Assembly: GCA_041166085.1 (NCBI GenBank)
Contig: JBEEFP010000055.1
Span: 1-64,000, forward strand
Direction of reading: 5' to 3'
Source of the DNA: JBEEFP01 sp041166085
GTDB lineage: Bacteria > Actinomycetota > Acidimicrobiia > Acidimicrobiales > JAFATL01
DNA: 64,000 nucleotides
In this document: in pieces, positions 31,984 to 39,258 of the stretch
Position numbering within the stretch: the first letter of the stretch is position 1
Layout of the letters: every line of letters starts with the position of its first letter
Translations under genes and position numbers: made by a program
The notes under the pieces: model-generated
What the model was told of the DNA's origin: nothing
What the model saw: only the letters and a program-made list of their open reading frames with translations
The model's database searches: none

Positions 31984-33573
31984 TCAGGCCGGGGCGTCGA
32001 CGAGCAGGTGGCGCGTCTCCTTCGGCAGTGAGGCGTAGAGGTCGGCCACCAGGTCGTCGCGCACCGTCTTGCACGACGGGTCGTCCCAGCGGTTGTGCCA
32101 CTGGTGCGGGTCGTCGGTGACGTTGTAGAGCTCGCCCTCGGTCCCGTGGTACTCGATGGGGCCCTTCTGCAGGATCTTCTCCCCCATCGTCCGCTCGAGG
32201 CCGTTGGGCTCGCCCGCCGTCGATTTCTCGTACGCGGTGCAGAGCCAGCCATCGCGGTAGATCGTCCGCATGTGCATGCCGTAACCCGGGAACTGGCTGT
32301 CCCACTCGCACAGCACGCGCTCGCGCCCGGGCTCCCCGTCCGTCGTCGGCAGCGCGGAGCCTTGCATCCACGGCGCCGGTTCGATGCCGGCGATGCGGCA
32401 GAACGTCGGCGCGAAGTCGACCTGGCCGACAGGGTCGGTGACGACGGCCGCGTCGGTCTGGGCATTGGGCGCGGGCCGCCACACCAGCGGGAGCCGCATG
32501 AGCGAGTCGGTGTGGAACGGACCCTTGTAGATCAGGCCGTAGTCGCCCTGCAGCTCGCCGTGGTCGGTGCTGAAGATCACGTCGGTGTCGTCGAACCAAC
32601 CGCGACGCGTCACTTCCGCCAACACCCGGCCGCACGCCTCGTCGACCAGCTCGTTCATGACGTGGACCTTGGCGTTGATCTCGCGGATGTTGTCCTCGGT
32701 GAGGCTCCCCGGGGAGAAGAACATGGGCCCACCCTCCATGTTGCTCCACGTCCCCTCGAACCAGGCCAGCCAGTGCGCGGGCTTCTCGGCCAGCACCTTG
32801 CGGATCGCGTCCTCCGAGCCGGGATGGCCGGCGGGAAGGTCGAGGTCCTGCCACGGGACGCGGTGCAGCTCGGAGGCGGGCGGGTCCCACGGGTGGTGCG
32901 GGTCGGGGAAGCTCATCCAGCAGAACCAGGGCTCGTCGTCGCCGATCGTGTCGAGCCAGGTGGTGACGAGATCGGCGATCCAGTCGGTGTGGTACCAGTC
33001 CCGCGGGATGGGGTTGTTCTTGGTCTCGGGCGCGCCGGTGTCACCGCCCGGCGTGGCGCCGAGGAGGCCGGCGAAGCTCTCGAGGTGCTCGGGGTGCTCG
33101 TCGGCCAGCCAGCGCCCGTAGTGACCGAGCCTGATCTTGCCGACGGTGGCCGCGTGCAGGGCCTGGATGGAACGCTCGAAGCCGCGCCATGGGCCGATGT
33201 CGCCGCGAGCGGCGCGTGCGTTCTCCTCGAACTTGTTGTGCGGATCGAAGCCCGGCTCGAAGTGGGCCTTGCCCAGCAACGCAGTGCGGTAGCCGGCTTC
33301 CTCCGCGAGGTAGGCGGCGACCGACGGCGCGTCGGTCGGCAGTGCCACGCCGTTGGCGACGACCCCGTGGGTGCGCACGTACTGGCCGGTGAGCATGGTC
33401 GAGCGGGCAGGCATGCAGACGGTGTTCTGGTTGTACGCGCGCTCGTAGCGGATGCCGTCGGCCGCCAGGCCGTCGACCACCGGCGTCCGCGCGATGGTGC
33501 CCCCGTTGCAACCGAGGCTGTCGTAGCGCTGTTGGTCGGTGGTGATGAAGAGGATGTTGCGCTTACGGGCCAT
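31984..33573 (-). CDS. Sulfatase (type I, formylglycine-dependent)
   Basis: Sulfate-ester hydrolase of 529 residues. The Cys-type sulfatase signature C53-M-P-A-R-S-T-M-L-T-G-Q provides the Cys to be converted to formylglycine. Metal ligands are in TTDQQRYDSLGCNGG and STDHGELQGDYGL. No signal peptide is seen, which suggests a cytoplasmic choline-sulfatase-like or phosphonate/sulfate monoesterase enzyme. A separate maturase (FGE) is needed; none is in the window, although EgtB carries an FGE-like fold with a different job. The ATG overlaps the DUF1330 stop by 11 bases, so the TetR-DUF1330-sulfatase genes form an operon. Confidence 0.92.
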   Translation of the reverse strand: MARKRNILFITTDQQRYDSLGCNGGTIARTPVVDGLAADGIRYERAYNQNTVCMPARSTMLTGQYVRTHGVVANGVALPTDAPSVAAYLAEEAGYRTALLGKAHFEPGFDPHNKFEENARAARGDIGPWRGFERSIQALHAATVGKIRLGHYGRWLADEHPEHLESFAGLLGATPGGDTGAPETKNNPIPRDWYHTDWIADLVTTWLDTIGDDEPWFCWMSFPDPHHPWDPPASELHRVPWQDLDLPAGHPGSEDAIRKVLAEKPAHWLAWFEGTWSNMEGGPMFFSPGSLTEDNIREINAKVHVMNELVDEACGRVLAEVTRRGWFDDTDVIFSTDHGELQGDYGLIYKGPFHTDSLMRLPLVWRPAPNAQTDAAVVTDPVGQVDFAPTFCRIAGIEPAPWMQGSALPTTDGEPGRERVLCEWDSQFPGYGMHMRTIYRDGWLCTAYEKSTAGEPNGLERTMGEKILQKGPIEYHGTEGELYNVTDDPHQWHNRWDDPSCKTVRDDLVADLYASLPKETRHLLVDAPA

Positions 33574-33943
33574 CGGTGCGGTCCCTCGGCTCGCAGGCGA
33601 TGAGCACGGTGCGTTCGAGTCCTTGTTCGCGGTGCTCGTGGGCCTCCATGTACTTGGGCTGCGTCACCATCTCCACGAAGGCCTGCTTGCTCGGATAGGA
33701 GACCAGGGCGATGGCATCCCACGCGTCGGTGTCCTCGCCGATGACCACGTGCTCGGCCCGCCCCATCCACAGCACCCTGCCGCCCCGTTCCTCGACCATG
33801 GTGACGGCCGCGTCGCCGTAGCGGCCATAGGACTCCGAGCCCCCGTCCGGCTTGAACTTGAGGAGGTTCAGCATCACCACCTCACCCGGACGCTGGTCCT
33901 GGGCAAGAGCGAGGAACTGCTCGGTGGTCGGCGTGATGGCCAT
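33563..33943 (-). CDS. DUF1330-like small protein
   Basis: A 126-residue protein of the dimeric alpha/beta barrel (ferredoxin-like) type related to DUF1330, seen in VVMLNLLKFKPDGGSESYGRYGDAAV, WDAIALVSYPSKQAFVEMVTQPKYMEAHEHRE, and the end RTVLIACEP. Members may bind or convert small aromatic or keto compounds; no catalytic mechanism is established. ATG 33943 has AAGGAGC upstream. It overlaps the sulfatase start and lies ten bases after the TetR gene, so it shares their transcript. Confidence 0.85.
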   Translation of the reverse strand: MAITPTTEQFLALAQDQRPGEVVMLNLLKFKPDGGSESYGRYGDAAVTMVEERGGRVLWMGRAEHVVIGEDTDAWDAIALVSYPSKQAFVEMVTQPKYMEAHEHREQGLERTVLIACEPRDRTDGP

Positions 33944-33953
33944 GACGGCTCCT

Positions 33954-34520
33954 TCAATCGGGCAGCAGGCGGTGGAGCATGTAGGCGACGGCCTGGCTCG
34001 CCTTCTGGCGGCTCAGGCCCTGATGGGTGCGCAGGCGATCCCACGCCTCGAAGCTGGCGGCCGCGTCGGCCGCGTCGAGCACGACGCCGTCGGCGAGGTC
34101 GAACTGGACCGCCAACTGGTGACGGAGAACCCGGTCGGCCCGGGCCAGGCCGGCGGCGATGGCCGGCGACGTCGTCGCCTGGCGGGTGCCGGATCGGCGG
34201 ATCGGTGCGATGGCCTCGAACAGCTTGGCCCGGTGCGCGACGGCGGCCGCGATGCGCTCGTCACGCGTCCCGTCGACGCTCGGGGCCTCCCGCAAGGGCG
34301 CGATGCGCTCGGTCTGCCGCGCGACTGCGGCTGCGTACAGCGACTCCACGTCCTCGAACAGTCGGAAGATGGACCGGATCGAGACACCCGACCGGTCGGC
34401 GACCTGCTGGGCCGTGGGCTGCGGGATTCCCTCCGCGAGGAGGTCGAGCAGCGCGTCGGCCGCTGTCTCCAGGTTGCGCTGCCGCCGCAGGCTCCGTCCG
34501 TCCACCACAGTGGCCGTCAC
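33954..34520 (-). CDS. TetR-family transcriptional regulator
   Basis: A 188-residue helical repressor. The helix-turn-helix is ALLDLLAEGIPQPTAQQVADRSGVSIRSIFRLFEDVESLYAAAV in register (about residues 24-66); the C-terminal domain is a typical ligand pocket. GTG 34520 is supported by TAGCCT seven bases upstream and TTGACA eighteen bases further. The near-palindrome in that spacer (34539-34557) is a natural autoregulatory site, so this protein probably represses its own operon with the DUF1330 and sulfatase genes. Confidence 0.9.
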   Translation of the reverse strand: MTATVVDGRSLRRQRNLETAADALLDLLAEGIPQPTAQQVADRSGVSIRSIFRLFEDVESLYAAAVARQTERIAPLREAPSVDGTRDERIAAAVAHRAKLFEAIAPIRRSGTRQATTSPAIAAGLARADRVLRHQLAVQFDLADGVVLDAADAAASFEAWDRLRTHQGLSRQKASQAVAYMLHRLLPD

Positions 34521-34527
34521 TGCGTCG

Positions 34528-34557
34528 AGGCTAAAGAATTGTCACATCGTGTGTCAA
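34528..34557 (-). promoter_or_regulatory. Promoter with embedded near-palindromic operator for the TetR-sulfatase operon
   Basis: Minus strand: -35 TTGACA (34557-34552), 18-base spacer, -10 TAGCCT (34533-34528), seven bases to GTG 34520. The interval 34539-34557 reads TTGTCACATCGTGTGTCAA on the plus strand, an inverted repeat with one mismatch per arm that covers the -35 and the spacer. Confidence 0.6.
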
Positions 34558-34562
34558 TAGTT

Positions 34563-35393
34563 TCAGCGGCGGCGGGTGATGCCGGAGGCATAGGTGCCGA
34601 GCAGCCGCGTGAAGGTGGCGTGGGAGCTGACGGCGGAAAGGGCCTCGACCATCTGCGGGTCGGAGGACGGCGCCTCCACGTCGGCGTAGAAGACGTACTC
34701 CCACGGCCGGCCGGCCCGGGGGCGGGACTCGAGCTTGGTGAGGCTGAGGTGGCGGTCGGCGAACGCGCCCATGCAGCGGTACAGCGACCCGGCGACGTGC
34801 CCGACGCCGAACACGAGCGACGACTTGTCCGGCTCGGCCAGCGGCTCGGGGCTGCGGGACAGGGCACCGAAGCGCGTGGAGTTGTCGGGATAGGTCTGGA
34901 TGTGCTCGGCGAGGATGTCGAGCTGGTAGAGCTCGGCGGCCCGGCGCGACGCGATGGCGCCGACCTTGTCGAGCTGGTTGTCGACGATGGACTTGGCCGA
35001 CCCAGCCGTGTCGTACTCGGCCCGCACCGTGACCTCCATGGCGGCCAGGAACTCTTCGCACTGGGCGACCGCCTGCGGATGGGAGATGACCTCGACCAGG
35101 TCGTCGAGATGGGTGCCGGGCAGTGCGAGCAGGCAGTGGTTGACCTCGACCACCGTCTCGCCCACCAGATGGAGGCCGTGCTTCAGGAACAAGTCGTAGG
35201 TCTCGTTGATGCTGCCGGCCTGGCTGTTGTCCATCGGCACCAAGCCGAAGTCGACGCGGCCCACCTCGACCGCCTCGAAGACCTTGCGGATCGACGACAG
35301 GGGCACGTGCTCCGACTCGGGGAAGAGGTTCATGACCCCTTGCTCGGAGTACGCCCCTGGCTCTCCTTGATACGCGACCGTCCTGCCTCCCAC
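34563..35393 (-). CDS. pheA: Prephenate dehydratase
   Basis: Converts prephenate to phenylpyruvate in phenylalanine synthesis. The 276-residue mono-functional enzyme has a PDT domain (AYQGEPGAYSEQGV, FGLVPMDNSQAGSINETYDLF, and the essential TRF in NSTRFGALSR) and a C-terminal ACT domain with LTKLESRPRAGRPWEYVFYADVE, the Phe-binding ESRP motif that mediates feedback inhibition. No chorismate mutase domain is attached. GTG 35393 is supported by TACGCT seven bases upstream. The upstream crcB gene ends 23 bases before it on the same strand. Confidence 0.95.
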   Translation of the reverse strand: MGGRTVAYQGEPGAYSEQGVMNLFPESEHVPLSSIRKVFEAVEVGRVDFGLVPMDNSQAGSINETYDLFLKHGLHLVGETVVEVNHCLLALPGTHLDDLVEVISHPQAVAQCEEFLAAMEVTVRAEYDTAGSAKSIVDNQLDKVGAIASRRAAELYQLDILAEHIQTYPDNSTRFGALSRSPEPLAEPDKSSLVFGVGHVAGSLYRCMGAFADRHLSLTKLESRPRAGRPWEYVFYADVEAPSSDPQMVEALSAVSSHATFTRLLGTYASGITRRR

Positions 35394-35400
35394 GCCCCAA

Positions 35401-35406
35401 AGCGTA
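35401..35406 (-). promoter_or_regulatory. -10 box TACGCT of pheA
   Basis: On the minus strand TACGCT ends seven bases before GTG 35393, in the 23-bp gap after the fluoride channel gene, so pheA can be transcribed independently as a leaderless message. Confidence 0.45.
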
Positions 35407-35416
35407 CCGGTCGAGG

Positions 35417-35791
35417 TCAGATGGACCCGAGACCAATTCCCGCCGCCGCCGCCAACCCGCACACGACGACGGTGGACAGCACGACGCGAACGGCCGCGGC
35501 GTGCCGGCCCTGCTCCAGCAAGCGCACCGCCTCGAACGTGAACGTGGAGAAGGTGGTGTAGGCGCCACAGAAGCCAGTGCCCACCACCAGCGTCGCGGTG
35601 CGGGACACGTCGTGATGCAGCGCCAGCCCCGTCACCACGCCAAGCACGAAGGAGCCGGTGGCGTTGACGACGAACGTGCCGAGCGGCGACGACGTCCGAG
35701 CCCGCCGCTGGATGGCGCCGTCGACCAGATACCGGGTCGGCGCGCCGACGGCACCCGCGAGGACGAAGGCGGCCCAGCCCCACGCGCTCAC
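35417..35791 (-). CDS. crcB: Fluoride ion channel subunit (CrcB/FluC), second of pair
   Basis: Small four-helix membrane channel that lets fluoride out of the cell. The 124-residue subunit has GAVGAPTRYLVDG, PLGTFVVNATGSFVLGVVTGLAL and GFCGAYTTFSTFTFEAVRLLE, with the Asn, Gly and Phe-box residues of the family. GTG 35791 overlaps the stop of the partner gene (GTGA). Gram-positive organisms often encode two unlike CrcB subunits of opposite membrane topology that assemble as a heterodimer, which fits this pair. No fluoride riboswitch was recognised upstream. Confidence 0.93.
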   Translation of the reverse strand: MSAWGWAAFVLAGAVGAPTRYLVDGAIQRRARTSSPLGTFVVNATGSFVLGVVTGLALHHDVSRTATLVVGTGFCGAYTTFSTFTFEAVRLLEQGRHAAAVRVVLSTVVVCGLAAAAGIGLGSI

Positions 35792-36219
35792 GCCAACCGC
35801 CGCCCGACGCGCAGCCCCGCGGCGACGGCGGCCAGGCCCGCGCCGACGCTGCCGACCACGTAGGCCGACGCCACGGCCGCGTGGCCGTGCTGCAGCAATC
35901 GGTCGACCTCGACCGCGAACGTCGAGTACGTCGTGTACGCGCCGAGCAGGCCGGTGCCGAGGAGTGCCCGCAGGCGTCCGCCGTCCCGCCCGTGCGCGAT
36001 CAGCCACGCGACGAGCACGCCGAGGGCCAGGCTGCCCGAGACGTTGACCCAGAAGGTCGCCCACGGGAACGTGTCCGCACGCGTGCCGATCAGCTGGGTG
36101 AGCCCGTAGCGGGCAGGCGCGCCGACGGCGCCACCAAGGGCGATGGCGGCCAGCACGCCGGCGCGGTGGCGACCCGGGGCGGGGACGAGGTCCGGGTCGA
36201 TCGGCTCCTGTCCGCTCAC
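35788..36219 (-). CDS. crcB: Fluoride ion channel subunit (CrcB/FluC), first of pair
   Basis: The 143-residue partner of the adjacent CrcB. Core motifs are IALGGAVGAPARYGLTQLIG, FPWATFWVNVSGSLALGVLVAWL, and GLLGAYTTYSTFAVEVDRLLQ, including the sodium-binding and fluoride-box segments. The start is uncertain: GTG 36219 gives a short soluble N-tail (SGQEPIDPDLVP) before the first helix, and longer versions extend to 36306 without conservation. Differing charge patterns at the loops of the two subunits suggest opposite insertion in the membrane (inference). Confidence 0.9.
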   Translation of the reverse strand: MSGQEPIDPDLVPAPGRHRAGVLAAIALGGAVGAPARYGLTQLIGTRADTFPWATFWVNVSGSLALGVLVAWLIAHGRDGGRLRALLGTGLLGAYTTYSTFAVEVDRLLQHGHAAVASAYVVGSVGAGLAAVAAGLRVGRRLA

Positions 36220-36349
36220 CGAGGCGAGGCTATGGGGGCTCCCCTGTCGTTTCCGTGGGTCCCGACGCTCACATCGGGTTGCCGGGAGCCGCCCAACCCC
36301 GCTCACAAGAAGGCGCTGCGCTGTCGAACGTCCCGTCGCGCGCTCCCGT

Positions 36350-36399
36350 TGGGTTGGTGCACCCGCGTGCCTGCGAACACGCCAAAGTGCACCAACCCA
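36350..36399. repeat. Inverted repeat with 24-base loop (first of twin hairpins)
   Basis: TGGGTTGGTGCAC (36350-36362) pairs with GTGCACCAACCCA (36387-36399), 13 bp perfect. The 24-base loop contains an inner GCGTG/CACGC stem. Confidence 0.7.
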
Positions 36400-36418
36400 C
36401 GGTTCCCTCGCGTTTCAT

Positions 36419-36476
36419 GCAGAGAACGGGGGGTGGAAACCTGACAATTCGCCCGCGATCACCCCCCGTTCTCTGC
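36419..36476. repeat. Inverted repeat with 24-base loop (second of twin hairpins)
   Basis: GCAGAGAACGGGGGGTG (36419-36435) pairs with its perfect complement at 36460-36476, 17 bp. The loop is again 24 bases but unrelated in sequence to the first. It starts 20 bases after the first hairpin. Confidence 0.7.
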
Positions 36477-36610
36477 GCCAAACGGCGGATGGGGCCGAGG
36501 CGGCCGGCCGGGATGCGGCCCATTCGTTGTGTGCCGGTTTTGGCCGAGCTGGTGCGACTCGCACTGCTCGTGCGACGCGGAGACAGCAGGAGAGCGGCTC
36601 TTGGGCGCTC

Positions 36611-36627
36611 ATACCCCCCTGGGGTAT
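36611..36627. promoter_or_regulatory. CsoR-type operator
   Basis: ATACCCCCCTGGGGTAT matches the well-known CsoR/CsoR-like operator pattern (TACCCC-C/T-GGGGTA). It ends ten bases before the csoR start codon, so the repressor should autoregulate and control the permease gene. Confidence 0.85.
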
Positions 36628-36637
36628 CATCTGATCC

Positions 36638-36919
36638 ATGCCCGGATACAGCGATGACAAGGCCGCCGTGCTCACGCGCCTGCGGCGCGTGGAGGGCCAG
36701 GTGCGGGGCCTCCAGCAGATGGTCGAGGACGACCGGTACTGCATCGATGTGCTCACCCAGGTCTCGGCCGCGACCAAGGCCCTCCAGGCCGTGGCCCTCG
36801 AGCTGCTCGAGGACCACCTCTCGCATTGCGTCCGTGACGCGGTGGCGATCGGCGGCCCCGACGCCGACGCCAAGGTGGCGGAGGCGACCGCGGCCGTCGC
36901 CAGGCTGGTGCGGTCGTGA
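36638..36919 (+). CDS. csoR: CsoR-family metal-sensing repressor
   Basis: Helical repressor of 93 residues that leaves DNA when metal, usually Cu(I), binds. Ligand positions match the C-H-C triad: C35 (DDRYCIDVLTQ), H60 and C64 (EDHLSHCVRDA). The N-terminal helix LTRLRRVEGQVRGLQQMVEDD is characteristic. A canonical operator lies directly upstream at 36611-36627. The stop overlaps the permease start (GTGA), so sensor and transporter share a message. Copper is the default reading, but FrmR/RcnR or persulfide-sensing (CstR) relatives look similar. A CstR-like sulfur role is worth noting because cysteine dioxygenase and rhodanese genes follow, although the His ligand argues for metal. Confidence 0.9.
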   Translation: MPGYSDDKAAVLTRLRRVEGQVRGLQQMVEDDRYCIDVLTQVSAATKALQAVALELLEDHLSHCVRDAVAIGGPDADAKVAEATAAVARLVRS

Positions 36920-38196
36920 CCATCGACGTCCTCAACAGCCTGCGCGAGGCCTTCTTCATGTTCTGGCACACGCTGTGGCCGCTCGCCCTCGGCTTCACGC
37001 TCTCAGGCGCGGTGCAAGCCTTCGTGTCGCACGAGCGCATGCAGCAGGCCATGGGCGACCACCGCGGGCCGGCGGTGCTGCGGGCCACCGGCTTCGGGAT
37101 GATCTCCTCGTCGTGCTCCTACGCGGCCACCGCCATGGCCAAGTCGCTGTTCCAGAAGGGCGCCGACTTCACGACCGCGATGATCTTCATGTTCGCCTCG
37201 ACCAATCTCGTCATCGAGCTCGGCGTGGTGCTGGTCATCCTCATGGGTTGGCAGTTCGCGGCGGCCGAGTTCGTGGGCGGACCGATCATGATCGTGCTGC
37301 TCGCGCTGACCGGCGGCGTCGTGATCCCCCGCCACCTCGCGGCGCGCGCCCGCCGGCGTCTGCAGGACGGCGACATGGGCGGGCACGACCACCACGCGAT
37401 GGTCGGCGTCAGCGACGAGCGCCAGGCCGAGCTCGAGGCCGAGCCGTGGGGGCGGAAGCTGCGGTCGCGTGCGGCGTGGGCCGACGCGGCCAGCTACGCC
37501 ATCGCCGATCTCAAGATGCTGCGCAAGGAGCTGGTAATCGGCTATCTCGTCGCCGGCTTCCTCACGGTCAACGTGACGACGACCATCTGGAACGACGTGT
37601 TCTTCACCGGCCACGGGTTCTGGACGTCCCTCGAGAACGTGATCGTCGGACCGTTCATCGCGGTGGTGAGCTTCGTGTGCTCGGTGGGCAACGTGCCCCT
37701 CGCCGCCGCCCTGTGGCACGGGGGCATCAGCTTCGGCGGCGTGGTGGCCTTCATCTTCGCCGACCTCATCACCTTCCCGCTGCTCCTCATCTACCGGAAG
37801 TACTACGGCACCGGGCTGACGCTGCGGCTCCTCGTCTGGTTCTGGGCCGTCATGGGCGTGGCCGGCCTCGCCGTCGAGGGACTGTTCGCGGTCACGGGCC
37901 TCGTCCCCGGCGATCGCCACGCGCACGAGCACATGGGCTACGCCATCCAGCTCAACTACACGACGGTCCTCAACGTCGTCGCTCTGGCCGGGTTCGCCTA
38001 CCTCTATTGGCTGTACCGCAACCGCGACCGGCTCGGCGGCGGCAAGGGCTACGCCTTCGACCCCGTGTGCGGCATGCAGGTACGGACGGCGGACGCGCCG
38101 GCCCGGGTGACGGTGGACGGCGAGACGTCGTTCTTCTGCTGCGACGGTTGCAAGGAACGCTTTCTACAGAAAGTCGATAGACAAAGTCGGGATTAA
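36916..38196 (+). CDS. ArsP/DUF318-like permease fused to a YHS metal-binding domain
   Basis: Predicted metal or metalloid efflux protein of 426 residues. About eight membrane helices include the permease family segment GFGMISSSCSYAATAMAKSLFQKGADF and a second repeat CSVGNVPLAAALWHGGISFGG. A His-rich loop (GGHDHHAM) lies between the halves. The C-terminal YHS domain (AFDPVCGMQVRTADAPARVTVDGETSFFCCDGCKERF) carries Cys ligands like those in copper ATPases. GTG 36916 overlaps the csoR stop. Sensor control plus YHS suggests copper or a related soft metal, but organoarsenical export is possible. The permease-YHS fusion is uncommon; usually YHS is separate or on P-type ATPases. Confidence 0.85.
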   Translation: MTIDVLNSLREAFFMFWHTLWPLALGFTLSGAVQAFVSHERMQQAMGDHRGPAVLRATGFGMISSSCSYAATAMAKSLFQKGADFTTAMIFMFASTNLVIELGVVLVILMGWQFAAAEFVGGPIMIVLLALTGGVVIPRHLAARARRRLQDGDMGGHDHHAMVGVSDERQAELEAEPWGRKLRSRAAWADAASYAIADLKMLRKELVIGYLVAGFLTVNVTTTIWNDVFFTGHGFWTSLENVIVGPFIAVVSFVCSVGNVPLAAALWHGGISFGGVVAFIFADLITFPLLLIYRKYYGTGLTLRLLVWFWAVMGVAGLAVEGLFAVTGLVPGDRHAHEHMGYAIQLNYTTVLNVVALAGFAYLYWLYRNRDRLGGGKGYAFDPVCGMQVRTADAPARVTVDGETSFFCCDGCKERFLQKVDRQSRD

Positions 38197-38205
38197 TGCT
38201 ACGGT
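38178..38205 (+). promoter_or_regulatory. Promoter for the cysteine dioxygenase gene, inside the permease 3' end
   Basis: -35 TAGACA (38178-38183), 16-base spacer, -10 TACGGT (38200-38205), then six bases to GTG 38212. AAAGTCG occurs twice (38170-38176, 38183-38189), 13 bases apart, as a possible activator or repressor site across the -35. Confidence 0.5.
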
Positions 38206-38211
38206 GTCCGT

Positions 38212-38745
38212 GTGGCAGCGGCGACGGCGGCACCCCTCACCCCTCTGACCGACGACGAGGCGGCGTGGGCCGCGTCGGTCGGGCGGGCACTGGCGCGGCG
38301 GACGTCGCTCTGGCGTGCCCTCGCCCATCACGACGACGCGGAGCGCCGGCCCGTCCGGCTGCTGGCCACCCCGCGCTACGACGCGTGGGTGATCGGCTGG
38401 GCCCCGGGCCAGGTGGTCGACCTGCACGACCATGGCGATGCCGCCGGCGCGGTCGTCGTCACCGAGGGGCTCCTGCGCGAGCTCCGGCTGACCAGTGACG
38501 GATCGCGGGTGACGACCGACGTGGGTCCCGCTGCTGAGCTCCTGCTCCCCGTCGGCACCGTGCACGCGGTGTGGAACCCTGGCCCGTCCCTCACGACCAG
38601 CATCCACGTCTACACGCCTGCGCTCAGCCGCATGGGTCGCTACGACCTCTCCACCGGGCGCCGGATCGGCACCGAGCTCATCGCGCCGGACGAGCCCGCA
38701 CTACCGTCCGCCGTCAGTGCCCTCCTCCTCCACCCCGCGGGCTGA
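38212..38745 (+). CDS. Cysteine dioxygenase-like cupin enzyme
   Basis: Fe(II) enzyme expected to oxidise cysteine (or another thiol such as mercaptopropionate) to the sulfinic acid. The 177-residue product has the cupin metal ligands H72 and H74 (VDLHDHGDAAG) and H118 (VGTVHAVWNPG), followed by the CDO-typical SIHVYTPAL. The Fe ligand Glu of ordinary cupins is absent, as in true CDOs. The Cys crosslinked to Tyr in mammalian CDO is not present, as is usual for bacterial forms. GTG 38212 is supported by the TACGGT box. The rhodanese frame overlaps its end by 29 bases. Confidence 0.88.
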   Translation: MAAATAAPLTPLTDDEAAWAASVGRALARRTSLWRALAHHDDAERRPVRLLATPRYDAWVIGWAPGQVVDLHDHGDAAGAVVVTEGLLRELRLTSDGSRVTTDVGPAAELLLPVGTVHAVWNPGPSLTTSIHVYTPALSRMGRYDLSTGRRIGTELIAPDEPALPSAVSALLLHPAG

Positions 38746-39115
38746 GCCGCCCAGCCTCGACCAGCTGCTCGAGGCGGCACGGGCGACCCTCCCGCCGCGG
38801 CCTGGGCCCGACGAGCTCGACGCGGCCGTGGCCCAGGGCGCGCTGGTGGTCGACATCCGGCCGATCCACCAGCGCGAACACGATGGCGAGCTGCCGGGTG
38901 CCCTCGTCATCGACCGCAACGTGCTCGAGTGGCGGCTCGACCCCCGCAGCCCCCACCGGATCCCCGAGGTGCGCGATCACGACCAGGCCATCGTGATCGT
39001 GTGCAACGAGGGCTACGCCTCCAGCCTGGCCGCCGCCACCCTGCAGCAGCTCGGGCTCACGCGCGCCACCGATCTGGACGGTGGCTACCAAGGCTGGCGA
39101 AACCGGGGCATATAG
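38717..39115 (+). CDS. Rhodanese-like sulfurtransferase
   Basis: A 132-residue single-domain rhodanese that can carry a persulfide on its active Cys. The domain runs from about residue 32 (ELDAAVAQGALVVDIRPIHQREHDGELPGAL in register) to the end. The catalytic Cys96 is in IVIVCNEGYASSLAA, and the closing motif is DLDGGYQGWRNRG. GTG 38717 overlaps the cysteine dioxygenase end by 29 bases. Co-expression suggests joint handling of cysteine-derived or persulfide sulfur. No signal peptide; cytoplasmic. Confidence 0.92.
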   Translation: MPSSSTPRAEPPSLDQLLEAARATLPPRPGPDELDAAVAQGALVVDIRPIHQREHDGELPGALVIDRNVLEWRLDPRSPHRIPEVRDHDQAIVIVCNEGYASSLAAATLQQLGLTRATDLDGGYQGWRNRGI

Positions 39116-39258
39116 CCCGTTGACCAGGGCTTACCACGCTGGGTGACGAAGTCCTACGCTGTGACCATTGCCACAATGGCGCGGACGGACGGGCATCGAG
39201 CGGTTGTAAGGTCCGCCCGCCCGGCCACGTGAACGACAGACAGGGGAGGCCGGCTCGA

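Larger units (their letters stand above)
36220..36637. other. 418-bp structured intergenic region between crcB and csoR
   Basis: No convincing gene. The start holds a paired stretch (GGCTCCC 36237-36243 with GGGAGCC 36284-36290, enclosing CCCGA/TCGGG) that may be a crcB leader or terminator. Two stem-loops with 24-base loops follow (36350-36399 and 36419-36476). After 36480 the sequence is plain until the CsoR operator at 36611. Open frames across the region lack coding-like third-position bias. Confidence 0.6.

Noticed and set aside
36220..36300. Fluoride riboswitch upstream of the crcB pair
   Set aside because: Paired segments exist, but the conserved crcB-motif core (GGNGAUGG and the pseudoknot segments) is not seen.
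39116..39258. Terminator-like GC stem and promoter in the gap before the secreted protein gene
   Set aside because: GGACGGACGGGC and GCCCGCCC can pair only partly and no well-spaced -35/-10 pair was found; left unannotated.
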